Shown: positions 24,924 through 37,816 of the stretch, in pieces
Numbering within the stretch: the stretch's first letter is position 1
Layout: each line of letters opens with the position of its first letter
From: Siphonodentalium dalli
Taxonomy: Eukaryota; Mollusca; Scaphopoda; Gadilida; Siphonodentaliidae
Direction of reading: 5' to 3'
NCBI GenBank assembly: GCA_032622095.1
Contig: CP136064.1
Span: 744,001 to 808,000, forward strand
DNA: 64,000 nt
Notes under the pieces: model-generated
Told to the model about the DNA's origin: nothing
Database searches by the model: none
Seen by the model: only the letters and a program-made list of their open reading frames with translations
Position numbers and translations under genes: made by a program

Positions 24924-26715
24924 ATGGTGGAGTACGGTTGGATATTTTCAATTTGGCGCATGTTTCTCCATACCGCGCCATGTCAAATCTGGCCATATCC
25001 GAATCGGGTTGTTATTTACAATGACTGCAGAAAATATATATCTTCATGGTGGAATGCAAATGTATGTTTAAAGGAACAGATGTATCTCAACTTAAAGGGA
25101 CATAAGTAACACAGTCACCAACTTTAAGGGGTATCTGCTATAGACTGGTTCCATGGTGGAGTACGGTTGGATATTTTCAATTTGGCGCATGTTTCTCCAT
25201 ACCGCGCCATGTCAAATCTGGCCATATCCGAATCGGGTTGTCATTTACAATGACTGCAGAAAATATATATCTTCATGTTGGAATGCAAATGTATGTTTAA
25301 AGGAACAGATGTATCTCAACTTAAAGGGACATAAGTAACACAGTCACCAACTTTAAGGGGTATCTGCTATAGACTGGTTCCATGGTGGAGTACGGTTGGA
25401 TATTTTCAATTTGGCGCTTGTTTCTCCATACCGCGCCATGTCAAATCTGGCCATATCCGAATCGGGTTGTCATTTACAATGACTGCAGAAAATATATATC
25501 TTCATGGTGGAATGCAAATGTATGTTTAAAGGAACAGATGTATCTCAACTTAAAGGGACATAAGTAACACAGTCACCAACTTTAAGGGGTATCTGCTATA
25601 GACTGGTTACATGGTGGAGTACGGTTGGATATTTTCAATTTTCGGCATGTTTCTCCATACCGCGCCATGTCAAATCTGGCCATATCCGAATCGGGTTGTC
25701 ATTTACAATGACTGCATAAAATAAATATCTTCATGTTGGAATGCAAATGTATGTTTAAAGGAACAGATGTATCTCAACTTAAAGGGACATAAGTAACACA
25801 GTCACCAACTTAAAGAGGTGTCTGATTTAGACTGGTTCCATGGTGGAGTACGGTTGGATATTTTCTATTTGGCGCATGTTTCTCCATACCGCGCCATGTC
25901 AAATCTGGCCATATCCGAATCGGGTTGTCATTTACAATGACTACAGAAAATAAATATCTTCATGTTGGAATGCAAATGTATGTTTAAAGAAACAGATGTA
26001 TCTCAACTTAAAGGGACATAAGTAACACAGTCACCAACTTTAAGGGGTATCTGCTATAGACTGGTTCCATGGTGGAGTACTGTTGGATATTTTCAATTTG
26101 GCGCATGTTTCTCCATACCGCGCCATGTCAAATCTGGCCATATCCGAATCGGGTTGTCATTTACAATGACTACAGAAAATAAATATCTTCATGTTGGAAT
26201 GCAAATGTATGTTTAAAGGAACACATGTATCTCAACTTAAAGGGACATAAGTAACACAGTCACCAACTTTAAGGGGTATCTGCTATAGACTGGTTCCATG
26301 GTGGAGTACGGTTGGATATTTTCAATTTGGCGCATGTTTTTCCATACCGCGCCATGTCAAATCTGGCCATATCCGAATCGGGTTGTCATTTACAATGACT
26401 ACAGAAAATAAATATCTTCATGTTGGAATGCAAATGTATGTTTAAAGGAACACAACTTTAAGGGGTATCTGCTATAGACTGGTTCCATGGTGGAGTACGG
26501 TTGGATATTTGCAATTTGGCGCATGTTTTTCCATACCGCGCCATGTCAAATCTGGCCATATCCGAATCGGGTTGTCATTTACAATGACTACAGAAAATAA
26601 ATATCTTCATGTTGGAAAGCAAATGTATGTTTAAAGGAACAGATGTATCTCAACTTAAAGGGACATAAGTAACACAGTCACCAACTTAAAGGGGTATCTG
26701 CTATAGACTGGTTCC
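24924..26715. repeat. 8-monomer HOR variant A2-M-E-G'-H3-I'-N-O (1792 bp)
   Basis: E ends in GGTTAC and is followed by a G-like monomer (25611) with 78G, CTGCATAAA and the private TTTTCGGCATG, in which two bases of the usual TTTTGCGCATG are swapped. H3 (AAAGAAAC, 83G), I' (GGAACACATG), N and O follow. The G'-H3-I'-N-O run also occurs at 13861-14965 and 17714-18818. A related run with a chimeric first monomer is at 33088-34192. Confidence 0.9.
26298..26486. repeat. Monomer N with 40-bp deletion (27A), 5 of 8
   Basis: 27A form preceded by I' and followed by O at 26487, as at 14548 and 18401. Confidence 0.94.
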
Positions 26716-29005
26716 ATGGTGGAGTACGGTTGGATATTTTCAATTTGGCGCATGTTTCTCCATACCGCGCCATGTCAAATCTGGCCATATCCGAATCGGG
26801 TTGTTATTTACAATGACTGCAGAAAATATATATCTTCATGGTGGAATGCAAATGTATGTTTAAAGGAACAGATGTATCTCAACTTAAAGGGACATAAGTA
26901 ACACAGTCACCAACTTTAAGGGGTATCTGCTATAGACTGGTTCCATGGTGGAGTACGGTTGGATATTTTCAATTTGGCGCATGTTTCTCCATACCGCGCC
27001 ATGTCAAATCTGGCCATATCCGAATCGGGTTGTCATTTACAATGACTGCAGAAAATATATATCTTCATGTTGGAATGCAAATGTATGTTTAAAGGAACAG
27101 ATGTATCTCAACTTAAAGGGACATAAGTAACACAGTCACCAACTTTAAGGGGTATCTGCTATAGACTGGTTCCATGGTGGAGTACGGTTGGATATTTTCA
27201 ATTTGGCGCTTGTTTCTCCATACCGCGCCATGTCAAATCTGGCCATATCCGAATCGGGTTGTCATTTACAATGACTGCAGAAAATATATATCTTCATGGT
27301 GGAATGCAAATGTATGTTTAAAGGAACAGATGTATCTCAACTTAAAGGGACATAAGTAACACAGTCACCAACTTTAAGGGGTATCTGCTATAGACTGGTT
27401 TCATGGTGGAGTACGGTTGGATATTTTCAATTTGGCGCATGTTTCTCCATACCGCGCCATGTCAAATCTGGCCATATCCGAATCGAGTTGTCATTTACAA
27501 TGACTGCAGAAAATATATATCTTCATGTTGGAATGCAAATGTATGTTTAAAGGAACAGATGTATCTCAACTTAAAGGGACATAAGTAACACAGTCACCAA
27601 CTTTAAGGGGTATCTGCTATAGACTGGTTCCATGGTGGAGTACGGTTGGATATTTTCTATTTGGCGCATGTTTCTCCATACCGCGCCATGTCAAATCTGG
27701 CCATATCCGAATCGGGTTGTCATTTACAATGACTGCAGAAAATATATATCTTCATGTTGGAATGCAAATGTATGTTTAAAGGAACAGATGTATCTCAACT
27801 TAAAGGGACATAAGTAACACAGTCACCAACTTTAAGGGGTATCTGCTATAAACTGGTTCCATGGTGGAGTACGGTTGGATATTTTCAATTTGGCGCATGT
27901 TTCTCCCTACCGCGCCATGTCAGATCTGGCCATATCCGAATCGGGTTGTCATTTACAATGACTGCAGAAAATAAATATCTTCATGTTGGAATGCAAATGT
28001 ATGTTTAAAGGAACAGATGTATCTCAACTTAAAGGGACATAAGTAACACAGTCACCAACTTTAAGGGGTATCTGCTATAGACTGGTTACATGGTGGAGTA
28101 CGGTTGGATATTTTCAATTTTGCGCATGTTTCTCCATACCGCGCCATGTCAAATCTGGCCATATCCTAATCGGGTTGTCATTTACAATGACTGCAGAAAA
28201 TAAATATCTTCATGTTAGAATGCAAATGTATGTTTAAAGGAACAGATGTATCTCAACTTAAAGGGACATAAGTAACACAGTCACCAACTTAAAGAGGTGT
28301 CTGATTTAGACTGGTTCCATGGTGGAGTACGGTTGGATATTTTCTATTTGGCGCATGTTTCTCCATACCGCGCCATGTCAAATCTGGCCATATCCGAATC
28401 AGGTTGTCATTTACAATGACTACAGAAAATAAATATCTTCATGTTGGAATGCAAATGTATGTTTAAAGAAACAGATGTATCTCAACTTAAAGGGACATAA
28501 GTAACACAGTCACCAACTTTAAGGGGTATCTGCTATAGACTGGTTCCATGGTGGAGTACTGTTGGATATTTTCAATTTGGCGCATGTTTCTCCCTACCGC
28601 GCCATGTCAAATCTGGCCATATCCGAATCGGGTTGTCATTTACAATGACTACAGAAAATAAATATCTTCATGGTGGAATGCAAATGTATGTTTAAAGGAA
28701 CAGATGTATCTCAACTTAAAGGGACATAAGTAACACAGTCACCAACTTTAAGGGGTATCTGCTATAGACTGGTTCCATGGTGGAGTACGGTTGGATATTT
28801 TCAATTTGGCGCATGTTTTTCCATACCGCGCCATGTCAAATCTGGCCATATCCGAATCGGGTTGTCATTTACAATGACTACAGAAAATAAATATCTTCAT
28901 GTTGGAAAGCAAATGTATGTTTAAAGGAACAGATGTATCTCAACTTAAAGGGACATAAGTAACACAGTCACCAACTTAAAGGGGTATCTGCTATAGACTG
29001 GTTCC
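26716..29005. repeat. 10-mer HOR A2-M-E-F'-K-L'-G-H-I-J (2290 bp)
   Basis: Same monomer order and marks as 18819-21108, including AATCGAGTTG in F', CTATAAACTGG before L' and AATCAGGTTG in H. I noticed no differences on reading. Confidence 0.94.
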
Positions 29006-30339
29006 ATGGTGGAGTACGGTTGGATATTTTCAATTTGGCGCATGTTTCTCCATACCGCGCCATGTCAAATCTGGCCATATCCGAATCGGGTTGTTATTTA
29101 CAATGACTGCAGAAAATATATATCTTCATGGTGGAATGCAAATGTATGTTTAAAGGAACAGATGTATCTCAACTTAAAGGGACATAAGTAACACAGTCAC
29201 CAACTTTAAGGGGTATCTGCTATAGACTGGTTCCATGGTGGAGTACGGTTGGATATTTTCAATTTGGCGCATGTTTCTCCATACCGCGCCATGTCAAATC
29301 TGGCCATATCCGAATCGGGTTGTCATTTACAATGACTGCAGAAAATATATATCTTCATGTTGGAATGCAAATGTATGTTTAAAGGAACAGATGTATCTCA
29401 ACTTAAAGGGACATAAGTAACACAGTCACCAACTTTAAGGGGTATCTGCTATAGACTGGTTCCATGGTGGAGTACGGTTGGATATTTTCAATTTGGCGCT
29501 TGTTTCTCCATACCGCGCCATGTCAAATCTGGCCATATCCGAATCGGGTTGTCATTTACAATGACTGCAGAAAATATATATCTTCATGGTGGAATGCAAA
29601 TGTATGTTTAAAGGAACAGATGTATCTCAACTTAAAGGGACATAAGTAACACAGTCACCAACTTTAAGGGGTATCTGCTATAGACTGGTTTCATGGTGGA
29701 GTACGGTTGGATATTTTCAATTTGGCGCATGTTTCTCCATACCGCGCCATGTCAAATCTGGCCATATCCGAATCGGGTTGTCATTTACAATGACTGCAGA
29801 AAATATATATCTTCATGTTGGAATGCAAATGTATGTTTAAAGGAACAGATGTATCTCAACTTAAAGGGACATAAGTAACACAGTCACCAACTTTAAGGGG
29901 TATCTGCTATAGACTGGTTCCATGGTGGAGTACGGTTGGATATTTTCTATTTGGCGCATGTTTTTCCATACCGCGCCATGTCAAATCTGGCCATATCCGA
30001 ATCGGGTTGTCATTTACAATGACTACAGAAAATAAATATCTTCATGTTGGAATGCAAATGTATGTTTAAAGGAACACAACTTTAAGGGGTATCTGCTATA
30101 GACTGGTTCCATGGTGGAGTACGGTTGGATATTTGCAATTTGGCGCATGTTTTTCCATACCGCGCCATGTCAAATCTGGCCATATCCGAATCGGGTTGTC
30201 ATTTACAATGACTACAGAAAATAAATATCTTCATGTTGGAAAGCAAATATATGTTTAAAGGAACAGATGTATCTCAACTTAAAGGGACATAAGTAACACA
30301 GTCACCAACTTAAAGGGGTATCTGCTATAGACTGGTTCC
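29006..30339. repeat. 6-monomer HOR variant A2-M-E-F'-N-O (1334 bp)
   Basis: Shortened relative of 23131-24923 with a single E-F' pair. N at 29922 has 27T, and O at 30111 has GCAAATATATG. Confidence 0.92.
29922..30110. repeat. Monomer N with 40-bp deletion (27T), 6 of 8
   Basis: 27T form after F' and before O, matching the copies at 22484, 24506 and 37399. Confidence 0.93.
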
Positions 30340-31942
30340 ATGGTGGAGTACGGTTGGATATTTTCAATTTGGCGCATGTTTCTCCATACCGCGCCATGTC
30401 AAATCTGGCCATATCCGAATCGGGTTGTTATTTACAATGACTGCAGAAAATATATATCTTCATGGTGGAATGCAAATGTATGTTTAAAGGAACAGATGTA
30501 TCTCAACTTAAAGGGACATAAGTAACACAGTCACCAACTTTAAGGGGTATCTGCTATAGACTGGTTCCATGGTGGAGTACGGTTGGATATTTTCAATTTG
30601 GCGCATGTTTCTCCATACCGCGCCATGTCAAATCTGGCCATATCCGAATCGGGTTGTCATTTACAATGACTGCAGAAAATATATATCTTCATGTTGGAAT
30701 GCAAATGTATGTTTAAAGGAACAGATGTATCTCAACTTAAAGGGACATAAGTAACACAGTCACCAACTTTAAGGGGTATCTGCTATAGACTGGTTCCATG
30801 GTGGAGTACGGTTGGATATTTTCAATTTGGCGCTTGTTTCTCCATACCGCGCCATGTCAAATCTGGCCATATCCGAATCGGGTTGTCATTTACAATGACT
30901 GCAGAAAATATATATCTTCATGGTGGAATGCAAATGTATGTTTAAAGGAACAGATGTATCTCAACTTAAAGGGACATAAGTAACACAGTCACCAACTTTA
31001 AGGGGTATCTGCTATAGACTGGTTTCATGGTGGAGTACGGTTGGATATTTTCAATTTGGCGCATGTTTCTCCATACCGCGCCATGTCAAATCTGGCCATA
31101 TCCGAATCGAGTTGTCATTTACAATGACTGCAGAAAATATATATCTTCATGTTGGAATGCAAATGTATGTTTAAAGGAACAGATGTATCTCAACTTAAAG
31201 GGACATAAGTAACACAGTCACCAACTTTAAGGGGTATCTGCTATAGACTGGTTCCATGGTGGAGTACGGTTGGATATTTTCTATTTGGCGCATGTTTCTC
31301 CATACCGCGCCATGTCAAATCTGGCCATATCCGAATCGGGTTGTCATTTACAATGACTGCAGAAAATATATATCTTCATGTTGGAATGCAAATGTATGTT
31401 TAAAGGAACAGATGTATCTCAACTTAAAGGGACATAAGTAACACAGTCACCAACTTTAAGGGGTATCTGCTATAAACTGGTTCCATGGTGGAGTACGGTT
31501 GGATATTTTCAATTTGGCGCATGTTTCTCCCTACCGCGCCATGTCAGATCTGGCCATATCCGAATCGGGTTGTCATTTACAATGACTGCAGAAAATAAAT
31601 ATCTTCATGTTGGAATGCAAATGTATGTTTAAAGGAACAGATGTATCTCAACTTAAAGGGACATAAGTAACACAGTCACCAACTTTAAGGGGTATCTGCT
31701 ATAGACTGGTTACATGGTGGAGTACGGTTGGATATTTTCAATTTTGCGCATGTTTCTCCATACCGCGCCATGTCAAATCTGGCCATATCCTAATCGGGTT
31801 GTCATTTACAATGACTGCAGAAAATAAATATCTTCATGTTAGAATGCAAATGTATGTTTAAAGGAACAGATGTATCTCAACTTAAAGGGACATAAGTAAC
31901 ACAGTCACCAACTTAAAGAGGTGTCTGATTTAGACTGGTTCC

Positions 31943-32171
31943 ATGGTGGAGTACGGTTGGATATTTTCTATTTGGCGCATGTTTCTCCCTACCGCGCCAT
32001 GTCAGATCTGGCCATATCCGAATCGGGTTGTCATTTACAATGACTGCAGAAAATATATATCTTCATGGTGGAATGCAAATGTATGTTTAAAGGAACAGAT
32101 GTATCTCAACTTAAAGGGACATAAGTAACACAGTCACCAACTTTAAGGGGTATCTGCTATAGACTGGTTAC
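31943..32171. repeat. Chimeric monomer (H / L' / A2 parts)
   Basis: Has 27T (H-like), then CCCTACC with CAGATC (L'-like), then 104G,114T,126G (A or E-like 3' part) and a GGTTAC end. At least two switches of subtype are needed within 229 bp. It sits between two G monomers and forms part of a local G-plus-chimera dimer repeat. Confidence 0.85.
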
Positions 32172-32400
32172 ATGGTGGAGTACGGTTGGATATTTTCAAT
32201 TTTGCGCATGTTTCTCCATACCGCGCCATGTCAAATCTGGCCATATCCTAATCGGGTTGTCATTTACAATGACTGCAGAAAATAAATATCTTCATGTTAG
32301 AATGCAAATGTATGTTTAAAGGAACAGATGTATCTCAACTTAAAGGGACATAAGTAACACAGTCACCAACTTAAAGAGGTGTCTGATTTAGACTGGTTCC

Positions 32401-32629
32401 ATGGTGGAGTACGGTTGGATATTTTCTATTTGGCGCATGTTTCTCCATACCGCGCCATGTCAAATCTGGCCATATCCGAATCGGGTTGTTATTTACAATG
32501 ACTGCAGAAAATATATATCTTCATGGTGGAATGCAAATGTATGTTTAAAGGAACAGATGTATCTCAACTTAAAGGGACATAAGTAACACAGTCACCAACT
32601 TTAAGGGGTATCTGCTATAGACTGGTTCC
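32401..32629. repeat. Chimeric monomer (H 5' part, A2 3' part)
   Basis: TTTCTATTT (27T) and the divergent tail just upstream mark an H-type 5' end. GTTGTTATT, 104G,114T and 126G mark an A2-type 3' end. It joins the end of one HOR to the M-E run of the next and replaces the usual H-I-J-A2 passage. Confidence 0.87.
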
Positions 32630-33774
32630 ATGGTGGAGTACGGTTGGATATTTTCAATTTGGCGCATGTTTCTCCATACCGCGCCATGTCAAATCTGGCC
32701 ATATCCGAATCGGGTTGTCATTTACAATGACTGCAGAAAATATATATCTTCATGTTGGAATGCAAATGTATGTTTAAAGGAACAGATGTATCTCAACTTA
32801 AAGGGACATAAGTAACACAGTCACCAACTTTAAGGGGTATCTGCTATAGACTGGTTCCATGGTGGAGTACGGTTGGATATTTTCAATTTGGCGCTTGTTT
32901 CTCCATACCGCGCCATGTCAAATCTGGCCATATCCGAATCGGGTTGTCATTTACAATGACTGCAGAAAATATATATCTTCATGGTGGAATGCAAATGTAT
33001 GTTTAAAGGAACAGATGTATCTCAACTTAAAGGGACATAAGTAACACAGTCACCAACTTTAAGGGGTATCTGCTATAGACTGGTTACATGGTGGAGTACG
33101 GTTGGATATTTTCAATTTTGCGCATGTTTCTCCATACCGCGCCATGTCAAATCTGGCCATATCCGAATCGGGTTGTCATTTACAATGACTGCAGAAAATA
33201 TATATCTTCATGTTGGAATGCAAATGTATGTTTAAAGGAACAGATGTATCTCAACTTAAAGGGACATAAGTAACACAGTCACCAACTTAAAGAGGTGTCT
33301 GATTTAGACTGGTTCCATGGTGGAGTACGGTTGGATATTTTCTATTTGGCGCATGTTTCTCCATACCGCGCCATGTCAAATCTGGCCATATCCGAATCGG
33401 GTTGTCATTTACAATGACTACAGAAAATAAATATCTTCATGTTGGAATGCAAATGTATGTTTAAAGAAACAGATGTATCTCAACTTAAAGGGACATAAGT
33501 AACACAGTCACCAACTTTAAGGGGTATCTGCTATAGACTGGTTCCATGGTGGAGTACTGTTGGATATTTTCAATTTGGCGCATGTTTCTCCATACCGCGC
33601 CATGTCAAATCTGGCCATATCCGAATCGGGTTGTCATTTACAATGACTACAGAAAATAAATATCTTCATGTTGGAATGCAAATGTATGTTTAAAGGAACA
33701 CATGTATCTCAACTTAAAGGGACATAAGTAACACAGTCACCAACTTTAAGGGGTATCTGCTATAGACTGGTTCC

Positions 33775-33963
33775 ATGGTGGAGTACGGTTGGATATTTTC
33801 AATTTGGCGCATGTTTTTCCATACCGCGCCATGTCAAATCTGGCCATATCCGAATCGGGTTGTCATTTACAATGACTACAGAAAATAAATATCTTCATGT
33901 TGGAATGCAAATGTATGTTTAAAGGAACACAACTTTAAGGGGTATCTGCTATAGACTGGTTCC
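33775..33963. repeat. Monomer N with 40-bp deletion (27A), 7 of 8
   Basis: 27A form preceded by I' and followed by O at 33964 (GCAAATGTATG form). Confidence 0.94.
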
Positions 33964-34192
33964 ATGGTGGAGTACGGTTGGATATTTGCAATTTGGCGCA
34001 TGTTTTTCCATACCGCGCCATGTCAAATCTGGCCATATCCGAATCGGGTTGTCATTTACAATGACTACAGAAAATAAATATCTTCATGTTGGAAAGCAAA
34101 TGTATGTTTAAAGGAACAGATGTATCTCAACTTAAAGGGACATAAGTAACACAGTCACCAACTTAAAGGGGTATCTGCTATAGACTGGTTCC

Positions 34193-36482
34193 ATGGTGGA
34201 GTACGGTTGGATATTTTCAATTTGGCGCATGTTTCTCCATACCGCGCCATGTCAAATCTGGCCATATCCGAATCGGGTTGTTATTTACAATGACTGCAGA
34301 AAATATATATCTTCATGGTGGAATGCAAATGTATGTTTAAAGGAACAGATGTATCTCAACTTAAAGGGACATAAGTAACACAGTCACCAACTTTAAGGGG
34401 TATCTGCTATAGACTGGTTCCATGGTGGAGTACGGTTGGATATTTTCAATTTGGCGCATGTTTCTCCATACCGCGCCATGTCAAATCTGGCCATATCCGA
34501 ATCGGGTTGTCATTTACAATGACTGCAGAAAATATATATCTTCATGTTGGAATGCAAATGTATGTTTAAAGGAACAGATGTATCTCAACTTAAAGGGACA
34601 TAAGTAACACAGTCACCAACTTTAAGGGGTATCTGCTATAGACTGGTTCCATGGTGGAGTACGGTTGGATATTTTCAATTTGGCGCTTGTTTCTCCATAC
34701 CGCGCCATGTCAAATCTGGCCATATCCGAATCGGGTTGTCATTTACAATGACTGCAGAAAATATATATCTTCATGGTGGAATGCAAATGTATGTTTAAAG
34801 GAACAGATGTATCTCAACTTAAAGGGACATAAGTAACACAGTCACCAACTTTAAGGGGTATCTGCTATAGACTGGTTTCATGGTGGAGTACGGTTGGATA
34901 TTTTCAATTTGGCGCATGTTTCTCCATACCGCGCCATGTCAAATCTGGCCATATCCGAATCGAGTTGTCATTTACAATGACTGCAGAAAATATATATCTT
35001 CATGTTGGAATGCAAATGTATGTTTAAAGGAACAGATGTATCTCAACTTAAAGGGACATAAGTAACACAGTCACCAACTTTAAGGGGTATCTGCTATAGA
35101 CTGGTTCCATGGTGGAGTACGGTTGGATATTTTCTATTTGGCGCATGTTTCTCCATACCGCGCCATGTCAAATCTGGCCATATCCGAATCGGGTTGTCAT
35201 TTACAATGACTGCAGAAAATATATATCTTCATGTTGGAATGCAAATGTATGTTTAAAGGAACAGATGTATCTCAACTTAAAGGGACATAAGTAACACAGT
35301 CACCAACTTTAAGGGGTATCTGCTATAAACTGGTTCCATGGTGGAGTACGGTTGGATATTTTCAATTTGGCGCATGTTTCTCCCTACCGCGCCATGTCAG
35401 ATCTGGCCATATCCGAATCGGGTTGTCATTTACAATGACTGCAGAAAATAAATATCTTCATGTTGGAATGCAAATGTATGTTTAAAGGAACAGATGTATC
35501 TCAACTTAAAGGGACATAAGTAACACAGTCACCAACTTTAAGGGGTATCTGCTATAGACTGGTTACATGGTGGAGTACGGTTGGATATTTTCAATTTTGC
35601 GCATGTTTCTCCATACCGCGCCATGTCAAATCTGGCCATATCCTAATCGGGTTGTCATTTACAATGACTGCAGAAAATAAATATCTTCATGTTAGAATGC
35701 AAATGTATGTTTAAAGGAACAGATGTATCTCAACTTAAAGGGACATAAGTAACACAGTCACCAACTTAAAGAGGTGTCTGATTTAGACTGGTTCCATGGT
35801 GGAGTACGGTTGGATATTTTCTATTTGGCGCATGTTTCTCCATACCGCGCCATGTCAAATCTGGCCATATCCGAATCAGGTTGTCATTTACAATGACTAC
35901 AGAAAATAAATATCTTCATGTTGGAATGCAAATGTATGTTTAAAGAAACAGATGTATCTCAACTTAAAGGGACATAAGTAACACAGTCACCAACTTTAAG
36001 GGGTATCTGCTATAGACTGGTTCCATGGTGGAGTACTGTTGGATATTTTCAATTTGGCGCATGTTTCTCCCTACCGCGCCATGTCAAATCTGGCCATATC
36101 CGAATCGGGTTGTCATTTACAATGACTACAGAAAATAAATATCTTCATGGTGGAATGCAAATGTATGTTTAAAGGAACAGATGTATCTCAACTTAAAGGG
36201 ACATAAGTAACACAGTCACCAACTTTAAGGGGTATCTGCTATAGACTGGTTCCATGGTGGAGTACGGTTGGATATTTTCAATTTGGCGCATGTTTTTCCA
36301 TACCGCGCCATGTCAAATCTGGCCATATCCGAATCGGGTTGTCATTTACAATGACTACAGAAAATAAATATCTTCATGTTGGAAAGCAAATGTATGTTTA
36401 AAGGAACAGATGTATCTCAACTTAAAGGGACATAAGTAACACAGTCACCAACTTAAAGGGGTATCTGCTATAGACTGGTTCC
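34193..36482. repeat. 10-mer HOR A2-M-E-F'-K-L'-G-H-I-J (2290 bp)
   Basis: Same order and marks as 18819-21108 and 26716-29005 (AATCGAGTTG in F', AATCAGGTTG in H). Confidence 0.94.
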
Positions 36483-37398
36483 ATGGTGGAGTACGGTTGG
36501 ATATTTTCAATTTGGCGCATGTTTCTCCATACCGCGCCATGTCAAATCTGGCCATATCCGAATCGGGTTGTTATTTACAATGACTGCAGAAAATATATAT
36601 CTTCATGGTGGAATGCAAATGTATGTTTAAAGGAACAGATGTATCTCAACTTAAAGGGACATAAGTAACACAGTCACCAACTTTAAGGGGTATCTGCTAT
36701 AGACTGGTTCCATGGTGGAGTACGGTTGGATATTTTCAATTTGGCGCATGTTTCTCCATACCGCGCCATGTCAAATCTGGCCATATCCGAATCGGGTTGT
36801 CATTTACAATGACTGCAGAAAATATATATCTTCATGTTGGAATGCAAATGTATGTTTAAAGGAACAGATGTATCTCAACTTAAAGGGACATAAGTAACAC
36901 AGTCACCAACTTTAAGGGGTATCTGCTATAGACTGGTTCCATGGTGGAGTACGGTTGGATATTTTCAATTTGGCGCTTGTTTCTCCATACCGCGCCATGT
37001 CAAATCTGGCCATATCCGAATCGGGTTGTCATTTACAATGACTGCAGAAAATATATATCTTCATGGTGGAATGCAAATGTATGTTTAAAGGAACAGATGT
37101 ATCTCAACTTAAAGGGACATAAGTAACACAGTCACCAACTTTAAGGGGTATCTGCTATAGACTGGTTTCATGGTGGAGTACGGTTGGATATTTTCAATTT
37201 GGCGCATGTTTCTCCATACCGCGCCATGTCAAATCTGGCCATATCCGAATCGGGTTGTCATTTACAATGACTGCAGAAAATATATATCTTCATGTTGGAA
37301 TGCAAATGTATGTTTAAAGGAACAGATGTATCTCAACTTAAAGGGACATAAGTAACACAGTCACCAACTTTAAGGGGTATCTGCTATAGACTGGTTCC

Positions 37399-37587
37399 AT
37401 GGTGGAGTACGGTTGGATATTTTCTATTTGGCGCATGTTTTTCCATACCGCGCCATGTCAAATCTGGCCATATCCGAATCGGGTTGTCATTTACAATGAC
37501 TACAGAAAATAAATATCTTCATGTTGGAATGCAAATGTATGTTTAAAGGAACACAACTTTAAGGGGTATCTGCTATAGACTGGTTCC
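37399..37587. repeat. Monomer N with 40-bp deletion (27T), 8 of 8
   Basis: Last 189-bp monomer in the window. To its right all 115 complete monomers are exactly 229 bp. Confidence 0.95.
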
Positions 37588-37816
37588 ATGGTGGAGTACG
37601 GTTGGATATTTGCAATTTGGCGCATGTTTTTCCATACCGCGCCATGTCAAATCTGGCCATATCCGAATCGGGTTGTCATTTACAATGACTGCAGAAAATA
37701 TATATCTTCATGTTGGAATGCAAATGTATGTTTAAAGGAACAGATGTATCTCAACTTAAAGGGACATAAGTAACACAGTCACCAACTTTAAGGGGTATCT
37801 GCTATAGACTGGTTCC
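37588..37816. repeat. Chimeric monomer (O 5' part, M 3' part)
   Basis: The 5' part has the O marks GATATTTGCAATTT (25G) and GTTTTTCC (43T). The 3' part has 104G,114T and GGAATGC, as in M. The switch lies between rel 43 and rel 104, where the two subtypes are identical. It deletes the A2 monomer expected between O and M. Confidence 0.9.

Larger units (their letters stand above)
30340..34192. repeat. Rearranged 17-monomer stretch with chimeric monomers (3853 bp)
   Basis: Begins as the 10-mer (A2-M-E-F'-K-L'-G at 30340-31942). It then holds a chimera (31943), a second G (32172), another chimera (32401), M, E, a G-like chimera (33088), H3, I', N (33775) and O. It has the same length as the 12487-16339 duplication but a different composition, so the equal length is a coincidence of monomer counts. 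Confidence 0.85.

Noticed and set aside
30340-34192. Third copy of the 3853-bp duplication, suggested by equal length
   Set aside because: Monomer content differs from 12487-16339; the length matches only because both hold sixteen 229-bp monomers and one 189-bp monomer.
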